Positions 8,152 through 15,728 of a stretch of DNA of 64,000 nt are shown here, piece by piece (position 1 is the first letter of the stretch; each line of letters opens with the position of its first letter). The notes beneath the pieces were generated by a model that was not told where the DNA came from, made no database searches, and was given only the letters and a program-made list of their open reading frames with translations. The position numbers were made by a program, and so were the translations under genes. The stretch is taken from the NCBI GenBank assembly GCA_019931245.1, contig JAINDL010000078.1, forward strand, positions 1-64,000, in the 5' to 3' direction. Origin of the DNA: Bryobacteraceae bacterium CoA2 C42 (lineage in GTDB: Bacteria; Acidobacteriota; Terriglobia; Bryobacterales; Bryobacteraceae).

Positions 8152-9738
8152 ATGCGGAAGCTTCTGCGGCAGCTGTTGGGGTACGAGGCCGAAGCGGTGG
8201 TGGTGCATTTCGCCTCGGGGCCGGTGGAGCGGGTGCGGGCGATGTACGAAGAGATCCGTGCCCTCGAACCCGCGCGCGAACACTACGTTGTCTCGCTCGG
8301 GGAGCCGCTTGGCTTTGGCCTGCCGATTGTGCTGCACGCGCCGTCGCTGCCCGAACTGCGGATGCAGTTGGGGCCGAAGCGGATTGGGCTGGCGCCGTTT
8401 CTGCTGGGCCCGGATCCATTATGTCGGCTCGTCTGGCAGGCGGCGCCGCGCAAGATGCTCGCCTTCAACGCGCGCGGGGAGCGGCATCACCTGCGGCTGC
8501 GGACGCTGCTGGCCTCGGCGCTGTTCGCGGCCGGGTTGCCGCTCGACCGCATCTGGCTCCGGCCGTGGTGGTGGCCGTGGGCGCGGGAGCGGAGCCGGCC
8601 GGCCGGGCCCGGCGTCACGCTCTGCGGACGGGAGCTGGGTGGGCGGCCGCGGATTGCGATTCTGTCGCCCTACTATCCCTGGCCCCTGGGGCACGGCGGC
8701 GCGGTGCGGATTTATTCTCTGCTGCGCGAAGCGGCAAAGGAGTTCGACATCTGGCTTTATTGCTTTGCCGAACCCGGCTGCGCGGAGAGCCCGGGGCCGG
8801 TGCTTGAACTGGTCCACGAGGCCGTGCTGTTTCCGCTGCCGCGCTACCGCGAGCCGCGGTGGGCGAGTCTGCTGCCGCCCGAGGTGCGCGAGTACGAAAG
8901 CCCGGCCGTGCGCGAGCGCCTCGCGCGGGACCGGGCCAAGTGGCAACTGCTGCAGGTGGAGTACACCTATCTGGCCCGCTACCCGGGCGACGTGCTGGTC
9001 GAGCACGATGTGACGTTCGATCTCTATCAGCAGATGGGCGCCCGCTGGAGCGCCTGGCGATGGCGGCGTTTTGAGCGGGCCGCCCTGCGGCGGTTCCGGC
9101 GCGTCATGGCCATGGCGGAGAAGGACGCCGCGATGCTGGCTGACCCGAAGCGCGTGCGCGTGCTGCCGAACGGGGTCGATCTGGACCGCTTTCGCCCGGC
9201 GCCTGAACCCGCAGGGCAGCGCGTCCTGTTCGTGGGTTCGTTTCGTCATTTCCCCAACGTGACGGCGTTCCGCTTTCTGTGGGAGGAGGTTTGGCCGCGG
9301 GTGGTGGCTGAGGAGCCGGGGGCGGTGCTGACGGTAATTGCCGGTCCCCGACCGGAGCTGTACGCGGAGATTCCCGGCGCCGGGCTCGACTTCCACGGGT
9401 TCGTGGCCGATGTCGTGCCTTTTTATGAAGCCGCGAATCTGGTGGTGGCGCCGACGCTGGTTTCGGCGGGCACGAATCTGAAGGTGCTCGAAGCGATGGC
9501 CATGCGGCGGGCGGTAGTGGCGACGCCGAGCGGCTGCGACGGCCTGGGGCTGCGGCACGGCGAAAGCGTCTGGGTGGCGGCCGAGGCGGCGGCGCTGGCG
9601 GCCGGGATTGTGCTCCTGCTGCGGGACCGGGCGCGGCGGGAGGCGCTGGCGCGGCGGGCCGCCGAAATTGCTGTAGAGCGCTTCGGGTGGGAGGCGATTG
9701 GCCGGGAGCAGGCGAGGCTATGGCGGGAGCTGCTGTGA
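8152..9738 (+). CDS. GT4-like glycosyltransferase with an unusual N-terminal extension
   Basis: A 528-residue protein. From about residue 165 it is a GT-B glycosyltransferase: GRPRIAILSPYYPWPLGHGG begins the N-terminal Rossmann lobe, and the C-terminal lobe contains VLPNGVDLDRF, VLFVGSFRHFPN and PTLVSAGTNLKVLEAMAM, the nucleotide-sugar-binding E-x7-E-like region. The first 160 residues (VVVHFASGPVERVRAM...) are an additional domain I do not recognise. Likely role: transfer of a sugar to a surface glycan or lipid. It follows the MFS gene by 1 base. Confidence 0.85.
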   Translation: MRKLLRQLLGYEAEAVVVHFASGPVERVRAMYEEIRALEPAREHYVVSLGEPLGFGLPIVLHAPSLPELRMQLGPKRIGLAPFLLGPDPLCRLVWQAAPRKMLAFNARGERHHLRLRTLLASALFAAGLPLDRIWLRPWWWPWARERSRPAGPGVTLCGRELGGRPRIAILSPYYPWPLGHGGAVRIYSLLREAAKEFDIWLYCFAEPGCAESPGPVLELVHEAVLFPLPRYREPRWASLLPPEVREYESPAVRERLARDRAKWQLLQVEYTYLARYPGDVLVEHDVTFDLYQQMGARWSAWRWRRFERAALRRFRRVMAMAEKDAAMLADPKRVRVLPNGVDLDRFRPAPEPAGQRVLFVGSFRHFPNVTAFRFLWEEVWPRVVAEEPGAVLTVIAGPRPELYAEIPGAGLDFHGFVADVVPFYEAANLVVAPTLVSAGTNLKVLEAMAMRRAVVATPSGCDGLGLRHGESVWVAAEAAALAAGIVLLLRDRARREALARRAAEIAVERFGWEAIGREQARLWRELL

Positions 9739-9898
9739 GGATTCGACGCGGCATGTCCGCCGGGCTGGGTGCTCGAGAAAACTGCGGCTGGGGCGATCGG
9801 ATCGCGGCGCCCGCCGGCGAGGGCGCCATCGAGCACCGCACCGGGGAGCGGTCATGGCGATGGCGGGAGCTGCTGTGACCGTTCGGCGCGGCACGCCG
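9720..9898 (+). repeat. Imperfect direct repeat (9720-9758 and 9860-9898) at the glycosyltransferase/GNAT junction
   Basis: The 19 bases ATGGCGGGAGCTGCTGTGA occur at 9720-9738 and again, identically, at 9860-9878. The following 20 or so bases are similar in both copies. In one frame the copies encode MAGAAVRIRRG and MAGAAVTVRRG; in another they encode the glycosyltransferase end WRELL-stop twice. The offset of 140 bases is not a multiple of three, so the copies shift frame relative to each other. This looks like a local tandem duplication with decay. Confidence 0.65.
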
Positions 9899-10228
9899 GC
9901 CGAGGCGCCGGCCGAATGGGCAGACTACGAGATCTGGGTGGTTGAAGTCGAGGGAGCGGTCCGGGGGTGGGCGGCCATGCGGAGCCTCGGCGCCGGGGAG
10001 AGCGAACTGTTGCAGGTGGAGGTAGCGGCGGGGTACCGCCGCCGGGGCCTCGCGCGAGCGTTACTCCACGCGGCGCTGACGGGCACGGTGTTTCTCGAGG
10101 TGCGGGCGAGCAACGCCCCCGCCATTGCGCTGTACACCGATCTGGGGTTCGTGGTGACCGGCCGGCGGCGCGGCTACTACCACGCGCCGCGCGAGGACGC
10201 CCTTGTCATGGAGCGGCGAAAGGTGTAG
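9854..10228 (+). CDS. GNAT-family N-acetyltransferase, RimI-like, short
   Basis: A 124-residue protein. The acetyl-CoA-binding motif A is YRRRGLARALL (about 62-72). The RimI-like motif B is LEVRASNAPAIALYTDLGF (about 83-101), followed by RRRGYYHAPREDALVM. The length is about 25 residues shorter than usual. The missing part is the N-terminal substrate-side region, next to the local duplication. ATG 9854 has GGGGAG about 7 bases upstream; a second ATG lies at 9860. The likely substrate is a protein N-terminus, but this is inferred from the family only. Confidence 0.78.
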   Translation: MAMAGAAVTVRRGTPAEAPAEWADYEIWVVEVEGAVRGWAAMRSLGAGESELLQVEVAAGYRRRGLARALLHAALTGTVFLEVRASNAPAIALYTDLGFVVTGRRRGYYHAPREDALVMERRKV

Positions 10229-10269
10229 CGTGCGGGTAGCTGATGGACAAACCAGGAGGTTCCGTTGCG

Positions 10270-10497
10270 ATGGATTTACAGAATCAGCAGCAGGCAAGAG
10301 CTCATCTGATGGCGACCAGCGAGGAGTTTCGCCTGCTGGCCCAGAAACACGCCGAGTTAGACCGGCGGGTAACCGAGATGGAGAGTCAGGACTATCTCTC
10401 TGCACAGGAGCGGCTCGAAGAAGCCCGCCTCAAGAAGTTAAAGCTGTATGTGAAGGACCTCATGAACGAGCAGCTGTGCGGGGCGCTCTCGGTCTAA
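10270..10497 (+). CDS. Small coiled-coil protein, YdcH/DUF465-like
   Basis: A 75-residue, mostly helical protein: EEFRLLAQKHAELDRRVTEM and then LKKLKLYVKDLMNEQL. This matches the DUF465 (YdcH) pattern, in which an F-x-x-L-x-x-x-H-x-x-L-D heptad core precedes a K-K-x-K-L-x-x-K-D segment. The perfect AGGAGG at 10254-10259 lies 10 bases before ATG 10270, which favours this start over the ATG at 10243. Function unknown. Its end overlaps the end of the convergent DCC-domain gene by 4 bases. Confidence 0.8.
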   Translation: MDLQNQQQARAHLMATSEEFRLLAQKHAELDRRVTEMESQDYLSAQERLEEARLKKLKLYVKDLMNEQLCGALSV

Positions 10498-11642
10498 GAG
10501 GACCGTGGTCCGGGGGGCAAGGCGCAGGTTTGATCCCCGAAGCGATGGCGGTTGCGCGCTACCCACCGGTAGACCGCCTCGCCCACCGGGTTCGATAACG
10601 GTGTCAGGAACAGCAGCAGGGCCAGTACAGCGGGGCGGGGAGCCACGACTACGGCGGCCAGGGCCACATACCAGAAGGCCGGCAGCCAAACGGCCATGGC
10701 CCGGAAGGCGTCATAGCCGCTGCGGATGCGGCCTCCGCTGACGGTGTACAGGGCGTTGGCCAGTGCTTCCCGGCTCAGCCCCCAACGCTCGCCGATGCCG
10801 GTCTGCTGCGCCACCCAATGAAACAGCCCGTCCAGGTCGAACCGGCTGATCTGCCTCTTGGCCTGGGCGCAGAAGCCGCACTCGCCGTCCCAGATCACCG
10901 TAATCGGCTCCCGGGGCCATTCGAGGAACGCGAGCAGGGCAATCTGCGAGGCAAAGAAAAAGAGCGTGAAGGTCTGACCGGTGAACAGCACGAGGCCGCA
11001 TTGAAAGAGCGCCGCGATCCAGATGGCCGGCCCGGCCCAGCGGCGGAACAGCAGGAGCACGGCCAGGGCGCCTTCGACCCCGATGGTCATCCAGCAGAAT
11101 AGCTTGCCGAGCACGAGAGGCGGCAGCAGCGGCGCGGCCCAGAGGTAGAACGCGTTCTCAAGGCGCACCCCGGCCCAGTAGTCAAAGAAACGTCCCGATT
11201 GCCAGTCCGGGTCGAGGACTTTGTTCAGTCCGGCGCCGAAGTAGAGAATGACGACCTGCCAGCGGAGCAGCCGCGCATCGCCGATGGCGGCCAGCAGCAG
11301 CAGCAGCGCCGTGAACGTTTTGTTGTTGCCGAAGTAGGTGCGGGAGCTGAGAACGGCCAGCAGCAGCGCGGTGCCCGTCAGCAAGGCGGCCAGGCGCAGG
11401 CGCGGTAGAAACAGCAAGGCCAGCGACCCGGCCACGACCGTCACCTGGAGAGTCCGTTGGAACTCGACGCCGGGGAGGTCTTCGAGAAATGGGAGGAACG
11501 ACAGGAACGGCGTCTGGAAGAAGCGCACGTGCCCGGTGAGGAGCAGGGTCAACGCGAGTAAACGGCACAGGAGCACGAGTTGGGGCGGCAGGTCGGCGCC
11601 GGTGAGGCGGAAGGGGCGCGTCAGGGCCGAGGATAGCGCCAT
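10494..11642 (-). CDS. HTTM-like membrane protein fused to a DCC (DUF393) thiol-disulfide domain
   Basis: A 382-residue protein. The first 250 residues carry about seven membrane helices and resemble the HTTM/gamma-carboxylase-like family (TYFGNNKTFTALLLLLAAIGD, then YFGAGLNKVLDPDWQSGRFF). Residues about 255-365 are a DUF393 domain whose ITVIWDGECGFCAQAKR contains the characteristic D-x-x-C-x-F-C motif of predicted thiol-disulfide oxidoreductases. It is the last gene of a three-gene unit after a molybdopterin oxidoreductase. The ATG at 11640-11642 lies inside the end of the preceding gene. Substrate unknown. Confidence 0.85.
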   Translation of the reverse strand: MALSSALTRPFRLTGADLPPQLVLLCRLLALTLLLTGHVRFFQTPFLSFLPFLEDLPGVEFQRTLQVTVVAGSLALLFLPRLRLAALLTGTALLLAVLSSRTYFGNNKTFTALLLLLAAIGDARLLRWQVVILYFGAGLNKVLDPDWQSGRFFDYWAGVRLENAFYLWAAPLLPPLVLGKLFCWMTIGVEGALAVLLLFRRWAGPAIWIAALFQCGLVLFTGQTFTLFFFASQIALLAFLEWPREPITVIWDGECGFCAQAKRQISRFDLDGLFHWVAQQTGIGERWGLSREALANALYTVSGGRIRSGYDAFRAMAVWLPAFWYVALAAVVVAPRPAVLALLLFLTPLSNPVGEAVYRWVARNRHRFGDQTCALPPGPRSS

Positions 11643-11971
11643 TGCTCCTCCGGCCCGCTGTTGATCCGGTAGCGGACGGTGACGCGTCCTCGTCCTTCGG
11701 GTTCGGTGCGGTCTTCGACGCGCTCGATGATGTCGAACAGATGGTGGGCGCTGCGGTTGTCGCTGCCGGTGGCGGGCCGGCGGTAGCGGCCCTGGATCTG
11801 CCCGGGTGAGAGCGATTCGCCGCCGAGTTCGACGGCGATGGTGTACTGCGTCTGCTGGTCGAAGGGGGCCCAGCAAAAGTAGCGCAGCGGCGTAAAGCGC
11901 GAGTAGGCGATGCCGCCAAGCTGGGCGGCCAGCAGGAGAAGGCCGCAGGCGAAGCCGAGCTTACCAGCCAA
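11621..11971 (-). CDS. Small secreted or membrane-anchored protein, function unknown
   Basis: A 116-residue protein. Residues 1-22 are a hydrophobic signal or anchor (MAGKLGFACGLLLLAAQLGG). The remainder is polar and beta-rich with a single Cys (about 33). A TTG start is chosen because GGAGG lies 6 bases upstream and because the frame overlaps the end of the molybdopterin gene by 11 bases. It overlaps the HTTM-DCC gene by 22 bases. The tight coupling implies joint function with its neighbours, possibly as a dedicated partner of the membrane protein. Confidence 0.7.
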   Translation of the reverse strand: MAGKLGFACGLLLLAAQLGGIAYSRFTPLRYFCWAPFDQQTQYTIAVELGGESLSPGQIQGRYRRPATGSDNRSAHHLFDIIERVEDRTEPEGRGRVTVRYRINSGPEEQWRYPRP

Positions 11972-12560
11972 AACGCTCCTCCTTCCAGGGATCCCCGTGC
12001 ATATGATAGCCGTTGCGCTCCCAGAAGCCGGCCCGGTCGGCCGGCAGGAATTCGAGCGCCCGCAGCCACTTGGCGGACTTCCAGGCGTAGAGCAGCGGGA
12101 CGACCAGGCGCGCCGGGGCGCCGTGTTCGGGCGTGAGCGGCGTGCCGTCGTGGGTGAGGGCGACGAGGGCGTCTTCGGCCAGGAAATCGGCGAGCGGCAG
12201 GTTCGTGGTCCAGTTGCCGTCGTAGCCGTGGGCGACCACGTGGGTGCAGGCGGGAAGGACGCCGCCGGCGAGTTCCATCAGATGGCGCGTCGCCACGCCT
12301 TCCCAGAGATTGTCGAGGCGGGACCAGCGCGTGACGCAGTGAAAATCGGCGTGGACGCGGACGCGGGGCAACGCTTGAAACTGCTCCCAATTCCAACTGA
12401 CCTCGCGGTGCACGAGGCCCGTCAGCGTGAGGGTCCAGCACGCCGGGTCGAGTTCGGGCGGGCCGAAGGCGTCGAGCACCGGCCATTTGACGGTTTGCGA
12501 CTGGCCGGGCGGAATCCGGTTCGGGCGGCGGGTATCGGGCGAGAGGATGACGTCGTCCAC
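11961..12560 (-). CDS. Sulfite oxidase-like molybdopterin oxidoreductase (YuiH type)
   Basis: About 199 residues, close to B. subtilis YuiH in length and pattern. Visible signatures are HCVTRWSRLDNLWEGV, with the Mo-ligand Cys, then NWTTNLPLADFL, TPEHGAPARLVVPLLYAWKSA and FWERNGYHMHGDPW. No Tat signal is seen, so it is probably cytoplasmic or uses an atypical export route. GTG 12560 gives the family's usual 14 or so residues before RIPPGQ. An AGGAGA sits only 2 bases before it, which is closer than normal; GTG 12611 is the alternative. It heads the unit with the small secreted protein and the HTTM-DCC protein. Confidence 0.85.
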   Translation of the reverse strand: MDDVILSPDTRRPNRIPPGQSQTVKWPVLDAFGPPELDPACWTLTLTGLVHREVSWNWEQFQALPRVRVHADFHCVTRWSRLDNLWEGVATRHLMELAGGVLPACTHVVAHGYDGNWTTNLPLADFLAEDALVALTHDGTPLTPEHGAPARLVVPLLYAWKSAKWLRALEFLPADRAGFWERNGYHMHGDPWKEERFGW

Positions 12561-12621
12561 TTCTCCTATGATGCCGAAAAAATCGGGAGAGAAGCACAGA
12601 TAGCGGCCCACTTTTTGACAT

Positions 12622-13068
12622 ATGCGAATCTTGGTTTGGCTGATCGGAACAGGATTGGCGCTGGCCGCGGCGCCGGGCGGACGCGTCGAGTACATCGGCG
12701 GGACGGTCGAGTCGCTGACCATGAAAACCGATGGACGGATGAACACGGCGGACGGGGAAAAGCTGGTGGTGCAGTTCAGGAACAAAGATCTTACCGTGCC
12801 GTTTGAACGCATCAATCAGCTCGAATATGGACAAAAAGTGGACCGGCGGTATCTGTCCGCTGTGTTGATTTCGCCGATCTTTCTCCTGGCCAAGTCGCGC
12901 AAGCATTTTCTGACCGTCGGCTACCAGGACGCCGCCGGACGGCAGCAGGCCATGATCTTCCGCGTCGCCAAGGGGGATATCCGGGCGCTGCTCGTCACTC
13001 TCGAGGCGCGGACGGGGCGGAAGGTAATCTTCCAGGACGAAGAGGCGCGCAAGGCGGGGAAGGGATGA
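12622..13068 (+). CDS. Secreted hypothetical protein
   Basis: A 148-residue protein with a signal peptide at residues 1-16 (MRILVWLIGTGLALAA). A beta-rich domain follows (GRVEYIGGTVESLTMKTDGR, KLVVQFRNKDLTVPFERI), and a hydrophobic stretch lies at about 71-85. The pattern is similar to other acidobacterial envelope proteins, but I do not recognise a named family. Its stop overlaps the start of the next gene by 4 bases. Confidence 0.72.
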   Translation: MRILVWLIGTGLALAAAPGGRVEYIGGTVESLTMKTDGRMNTADGEKLVVQFRNKDLTVPFERINQLEYGQKVDRRYLSAVLISPIFLLAKSRKHFLTVGYQDAAGRQQAMIFRVAKGDIRALLVTLEARTGRKVIFQDEEARKAGKG

Positions 13069-13610
13069 AACTGCTGCTGTTCCTACTGGCCGCGACGCTG
13101 CCCGGCGAGGAGTTGCCGCGGGTGAAGCGCATCTGTGTCGAGAAGCTGAACGGCGGCGAGACGGCCGGCCACATGCGGGACATGATCATCACCGCCATCC
13201 AGGCCACCCGGCTGTTTCGCGTGACGGAGAATCCCGAAAAGGCCGATGCCATTCTGCGCGGCTCGGCCGAGGACCTGATCTTCACCGACACCTTTCAAAC
13301 GAGCGAGGGCATCACGGCGCGGACGAGCATTGGGGCGGGGAGCAACCGGAACACGACCTTCGGCCGCGGCATCGGCGCGCAGGTGGGGGATAACGAGGCG
13401 CAGCGGATTGTCGAGCGAAAGCACGAAGCGACGGCCTCGGTGCGCCTGGTGACGCCGGACGGCGAGGTGATCTGGTCGACCACGCAGGAGTCGCTGGGGG
13501 CGAAGTTCAAAGGCGCGGCGGCCGACGTGGCGGACAAGGTGGCTAAGCGGCTCGTGGAGGATTACTGGAAAGCTAAAGGTGAACCCGTACCCGCTTCCGG
13601 GGCGAAGTAG
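13065..13610 (+). CDS. Secreted hypothetical protein, possibly CsgG/DUF799-like fold
   Basis: A 181-residue protein with a short hydrophobic N-terminus (MKLLLFLLAATLPGEELP). Then come KRICVEKLNGGETAGHMRDM and FRVTENPEKADAILRGSAEDLI, and a strand-rich segment ending RLVTPDGEVIWSTTQES. The plan (nucleotide-fold-like N-terminal half, DGEVIWS strand, C-terminal helix) resembles outer-membrane-associated lipoproteins that report component levels, but the match is loose. It is coupled to the preceding gene. Its last 38 bases overlap the convergent YggU-like gene. Confidence 0.68.
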   Translation: MKLLLFLLAATLPGEELPRVKRICVEKLNGGETAGHMRDMIITAIQATRLFRVTENPEKADAILRGSAEDLIFTDTFQTSEGITARTSIGAGSNRNTTFGRGIGAQVGDNEAQRIVERKHEATASVRLVTPDGEVIWSTTQESLGAKFKGAAADVADKVAKRLVEDYWKAKGEPVPASGAK

Positions 13611-13797
13611 CGCCGGAGAGGAGTTCGACGGCGGCCACCGGGACGCCGTAGTGGGCGGCCAGAAAGGCGAGCAGCGCCGCGTTGGCTTTGCCGTCTTCGG
13701 GGACGGCGGCGAGTCTGATCTGCACCGTCCCGTCGGCCATGACGCCGGTGAACTCCGTCCGGGCGCTGCGCGGAATTACTTTGAGTTTAAGGTCCAC
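13573..13797 (-). CDS. YggU/DUF167-family protein
   Basis: A 74-residue protein starting at GTG. The DUF167 pattern is clear: KVIPRSARTEF, then QIRLAAVPEDGKANAALLAF, then VELLSGATSPRKRVRV. The family is small, single-domain, widespread and of unknown function. The start inside 13776-13797 overlaps the end of the upstream REC-fusion gene by 22 bases. Confidence 0.88.
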   Translation of the reverse strand: MDLKLKVIPRSARTEFTGVMADGTVQIRLAAVPEDGKANAALLAFLAAHYGVPVAAVELLSGATSPRKRVRVHL

Positions 13798-15296
13798 GTC
13801 CAGGCTTCGCCTACCCGCAGCGGTATCGGGGCACCGGTCCCGGAGCGAAAAAACGGCTCGGCGGGCAGCATGTCGGTCCCCAGGAAGAAGGCCTTGCCCC
13901 GCGCGGTGATTTCGCACTGGCCCAACTGCCGGGCCCGTTCGGCGGCGAGGCACTCAAAACCCAGGCCGGTTACGTCGGCCGCCCGGGTGCCGGGGGGCAG
14001 TTCAATCGTCGTGCGGACCCAGCCATCACGTTCAATCGCCGCCCCGGGCACCCCGAAGTGGGACAGACGCCATCTGGCTTCGTTTCGCAATTGGACCATC
14101 GCCGCGACGCGGGACAACCGGTTCCTGATCGCGAACTCAAGGTAGAGATAGTTCCGCGGGTCCGAGATATCCTCGCCCCGCTCGACGCCATACTCGCGCA
14201 GTTTGCCTTCGCGGAGCAGCTCTTTGGTCATGGCCTGCCAGGTGAAAGGCGCCTGATCCATCACCGACTCGCGGGAGGCGGCGCGCAGGTCCACCAGCGC
14301 CGGAGCCGGCTGGTAGCGGACGGCCGAGGGGCCTTCGCCGGCCACCATGTTGTTGTCGGTGACCGGCATCAGCAGCGGATGGTCGCCTTCAAACGGACCG
14401 GTGAAGACGATGTCCCGGTGGCCGCGGCCCTGGATGATAGCCTTGTCGCGCGTACCGTCCGCCCGGAAGTAGACCTTGTAGACGAACTCGATATCGGTGG
14501 TGCGGCCCCAGCGGGCCATGAGAAAGCGGGTCGAGGTGCCGCCGTCTTCGTTCGAGAAGATGACGGAGTACTGCAGCACGCGCTGGCCGTTTTCGGTAAG
14601 CCATTCGGCGTAGGTGAGCAGCGGGACGTCCGTGAACCGGCCGATGGCGTTCTTGCGCTCAAACAAAACGGGGGCGTGCAGATGCACCGGGTCGGTGGTG
14701 GGGGTGAGGCGGACGGTGGCGCTCGCGAGAGTGACCTCGTGGCGGCCGGCGGGCAGGCGGCCCAGGAAGACCGTCTGCCGGGGCGCGACGAGCGGGAGTT
14801 GCAGCCGGGGCTGGCCGTTGACCAGGAGGTCGGCGATCTTCGGCTGCGTCTGCCAGTCGGCAACGGGCGCGCTGATTTCGGCCAGCACTTCGGCGGGTTC
14901 GGCCAACTGCAGCCTGGCGGCGGCCAGCGGCAGGAGAAAGAAAAACAGGCCGGCCGACAGGCGGGCGATCAGGTGGATCAGTTCCGGGGTGCGCACCGGT
15001 TTCGAGAGCACCGCATCGACTTCAGGGGCCGTGGCGAGGTCGGCGGTCCAGCCGGACAGGACCACGATGCGGGGCGCGGGAGTGAGGGCGCCGAGGGCGG
15101 TGATGAGGGCCACGCCGTCGGCGGTGCGCGGCAGACGGAGGTCCATGACGACGAGCGCGGGCTGCTCGGCGCGCGCCAGCGCCAGGGCCTCGGGGCCGGA
15201 GGCGGCGCCGTAGACGTGATGGCCCGCCTGCTCGAGAATCAGCGTGCGGATCTCCAACTGATCGGGGTCATCCTCGACAAGCAGTAGTTTCGGCAT
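13776..15296 (-). CDS. Receiver domain fused to a membrane/extracytoplasmic protein
   Basis: A 506-residue protein. Residues 1-120 are a CheY-like receiver: LLLVEDDPDQLEIRTLI with the acidic pair, MDLRLPR with the phospho-acceptor Asp (about 51), VVLSGW and LSKP with the conserved Lys. A hydrophobic run follows directly (about 122-138, AGLFFFLLPLAAARL), and then about 370 residues of beta-rich sequence that look extracytoplasmic (FLGRLPAGRHEVTLASATVR, with a YSVIFSNEDGG segment). The join falls exactly where a signal peptide would start. This may be a genuine fusion or two genes merged by loss of a stop. Confidence 0.75.
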   Translation of the reverse strand: MPKLLLVEDDPDQLEIRTLILEQAGHHVYGAASGPEALALARAEQPALVVMDLRLPRTADGVALITALGALTPAPRIVVLSGWTADLATAPEVDAVLSKPVRTPELIHLIARLSAGLFFFLLPLAAARLQLAEPAEVLAEISAPVADWQTQPKIADLLVNGQPRLQLPLVAPRQTVFLGRLPAGRHEVTLASATVRLTPTTDPVHLHAPVLFERKNAIGRFTDVPLLTYAEWLTENGQRVLQYSVIFSNEDGGTSTRFLMARWGRTTDIEFVYKVYFRADGTRDKAIIQGRGHRDIVFTGPFEGDHPLLMPVTDNNMVAGEGPSAVRYQPAPALVDLRAASRESVMDQAPFTWQAMTKELLREGKLREYGVERGEDISDPRNYLYLEFAIRNRLSRVAAMVQLRNEARWRLSHFGVPGAAIERDGWVRTTIELPPGTRAADVTGLGFECLAAERARQLGQCEITARGKAFFLGTDMLPAEPFFRSGTGAPIPLRVGEAWTWTLNSK

Positions 15297-15299
15297 GGT

Positions 15300-15728
15300 C
15301 TATTCGAACTCGATTCCGGCGATGACGAGTTGGGGAAGCGCCTGGTTCCAGCCCGGGGGCAGGCTATCGAAGGGCAGGCGGAAGGACTTGGTTTCGCCGG
15401 CGGCCAGGCCGCCCTTGCTGGCCCGGACAATGGCCACGCGCTCGCGCGAAACAGGCTGGCCGTAGGGGTCGGCAAAGACGCAGTTGAGTTCGACGAGCTT
15501 CAGGCGACGGGCGCCGTTGTTGGTGATCTTGCCGGTGATCTCGACCACCCGCTGGGAGGCGAAGCTCTCAATGGCCTTCATCTCCACCCCGGCCAGCTGC
15601 AGATTCCGCACGTAGGCCTTGGCCTCGGCGGTGATGGGCGCGGGGCCGGCGACGACCTTCGGCTGCGACAGATACCAGTACGCCGCGCCGCCAAAGACGA
15701 CGATCAGGACAGCGGCGATCCTCCTCAT
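15300..15728 (-). CDS. Membrane-anchored hypothetical protein (DUF2393/FxLYD-like)
   Basis: A 142-residue protein. Residues 1-21 form a membrane anchor (MRRIAAVLIVVFGGAAYWYL). An Ig-like domain follows with the pattern VEITGKITNNGARRLKLVEL and FADPYGQPVSRERV, ending in GETKSFRLPFDSLPPGWN. This is the pattern of the FxLYD/DUF2393 group of extracytoplasmic beta-sandwich domains. Its start overlaps the tldE stop by 4 bases and its end lies 3 bases from the receiver-fusion gene. Confidence 0.72.
   Translation of the reverse strand: MRRIAAVLIVVFGGAAYWYLSQPKVVAGPAPITAEAKAYVRNLQLAGVEMKAIESFASQRVVEITGKITNNGARRLKLVELNCVFADPYGQPVSRERVAIVRASKGGLAAGETKSFRLPFDSLPPGWNQALPQLVIAGIEFE

Noticed and set aside
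6027-8153. A long minus-strand reading frame opposite the MFS and secreted-protein genes
   Set aside because: Its translation is Arg/Pro/Ala/His-rich with no domains, while the plus-strand frames carry clear transporter motifs. It is an antisense shadow in GC-rich DNA.
9739-9853. A possible small gene between the glycosyltransferase and the GNAT
   Set aside because: The only frame that stays open here ends in a copy of the glycosyltransferase C-terminus and shows no conserved pattern. It is better explained as duplication debris.
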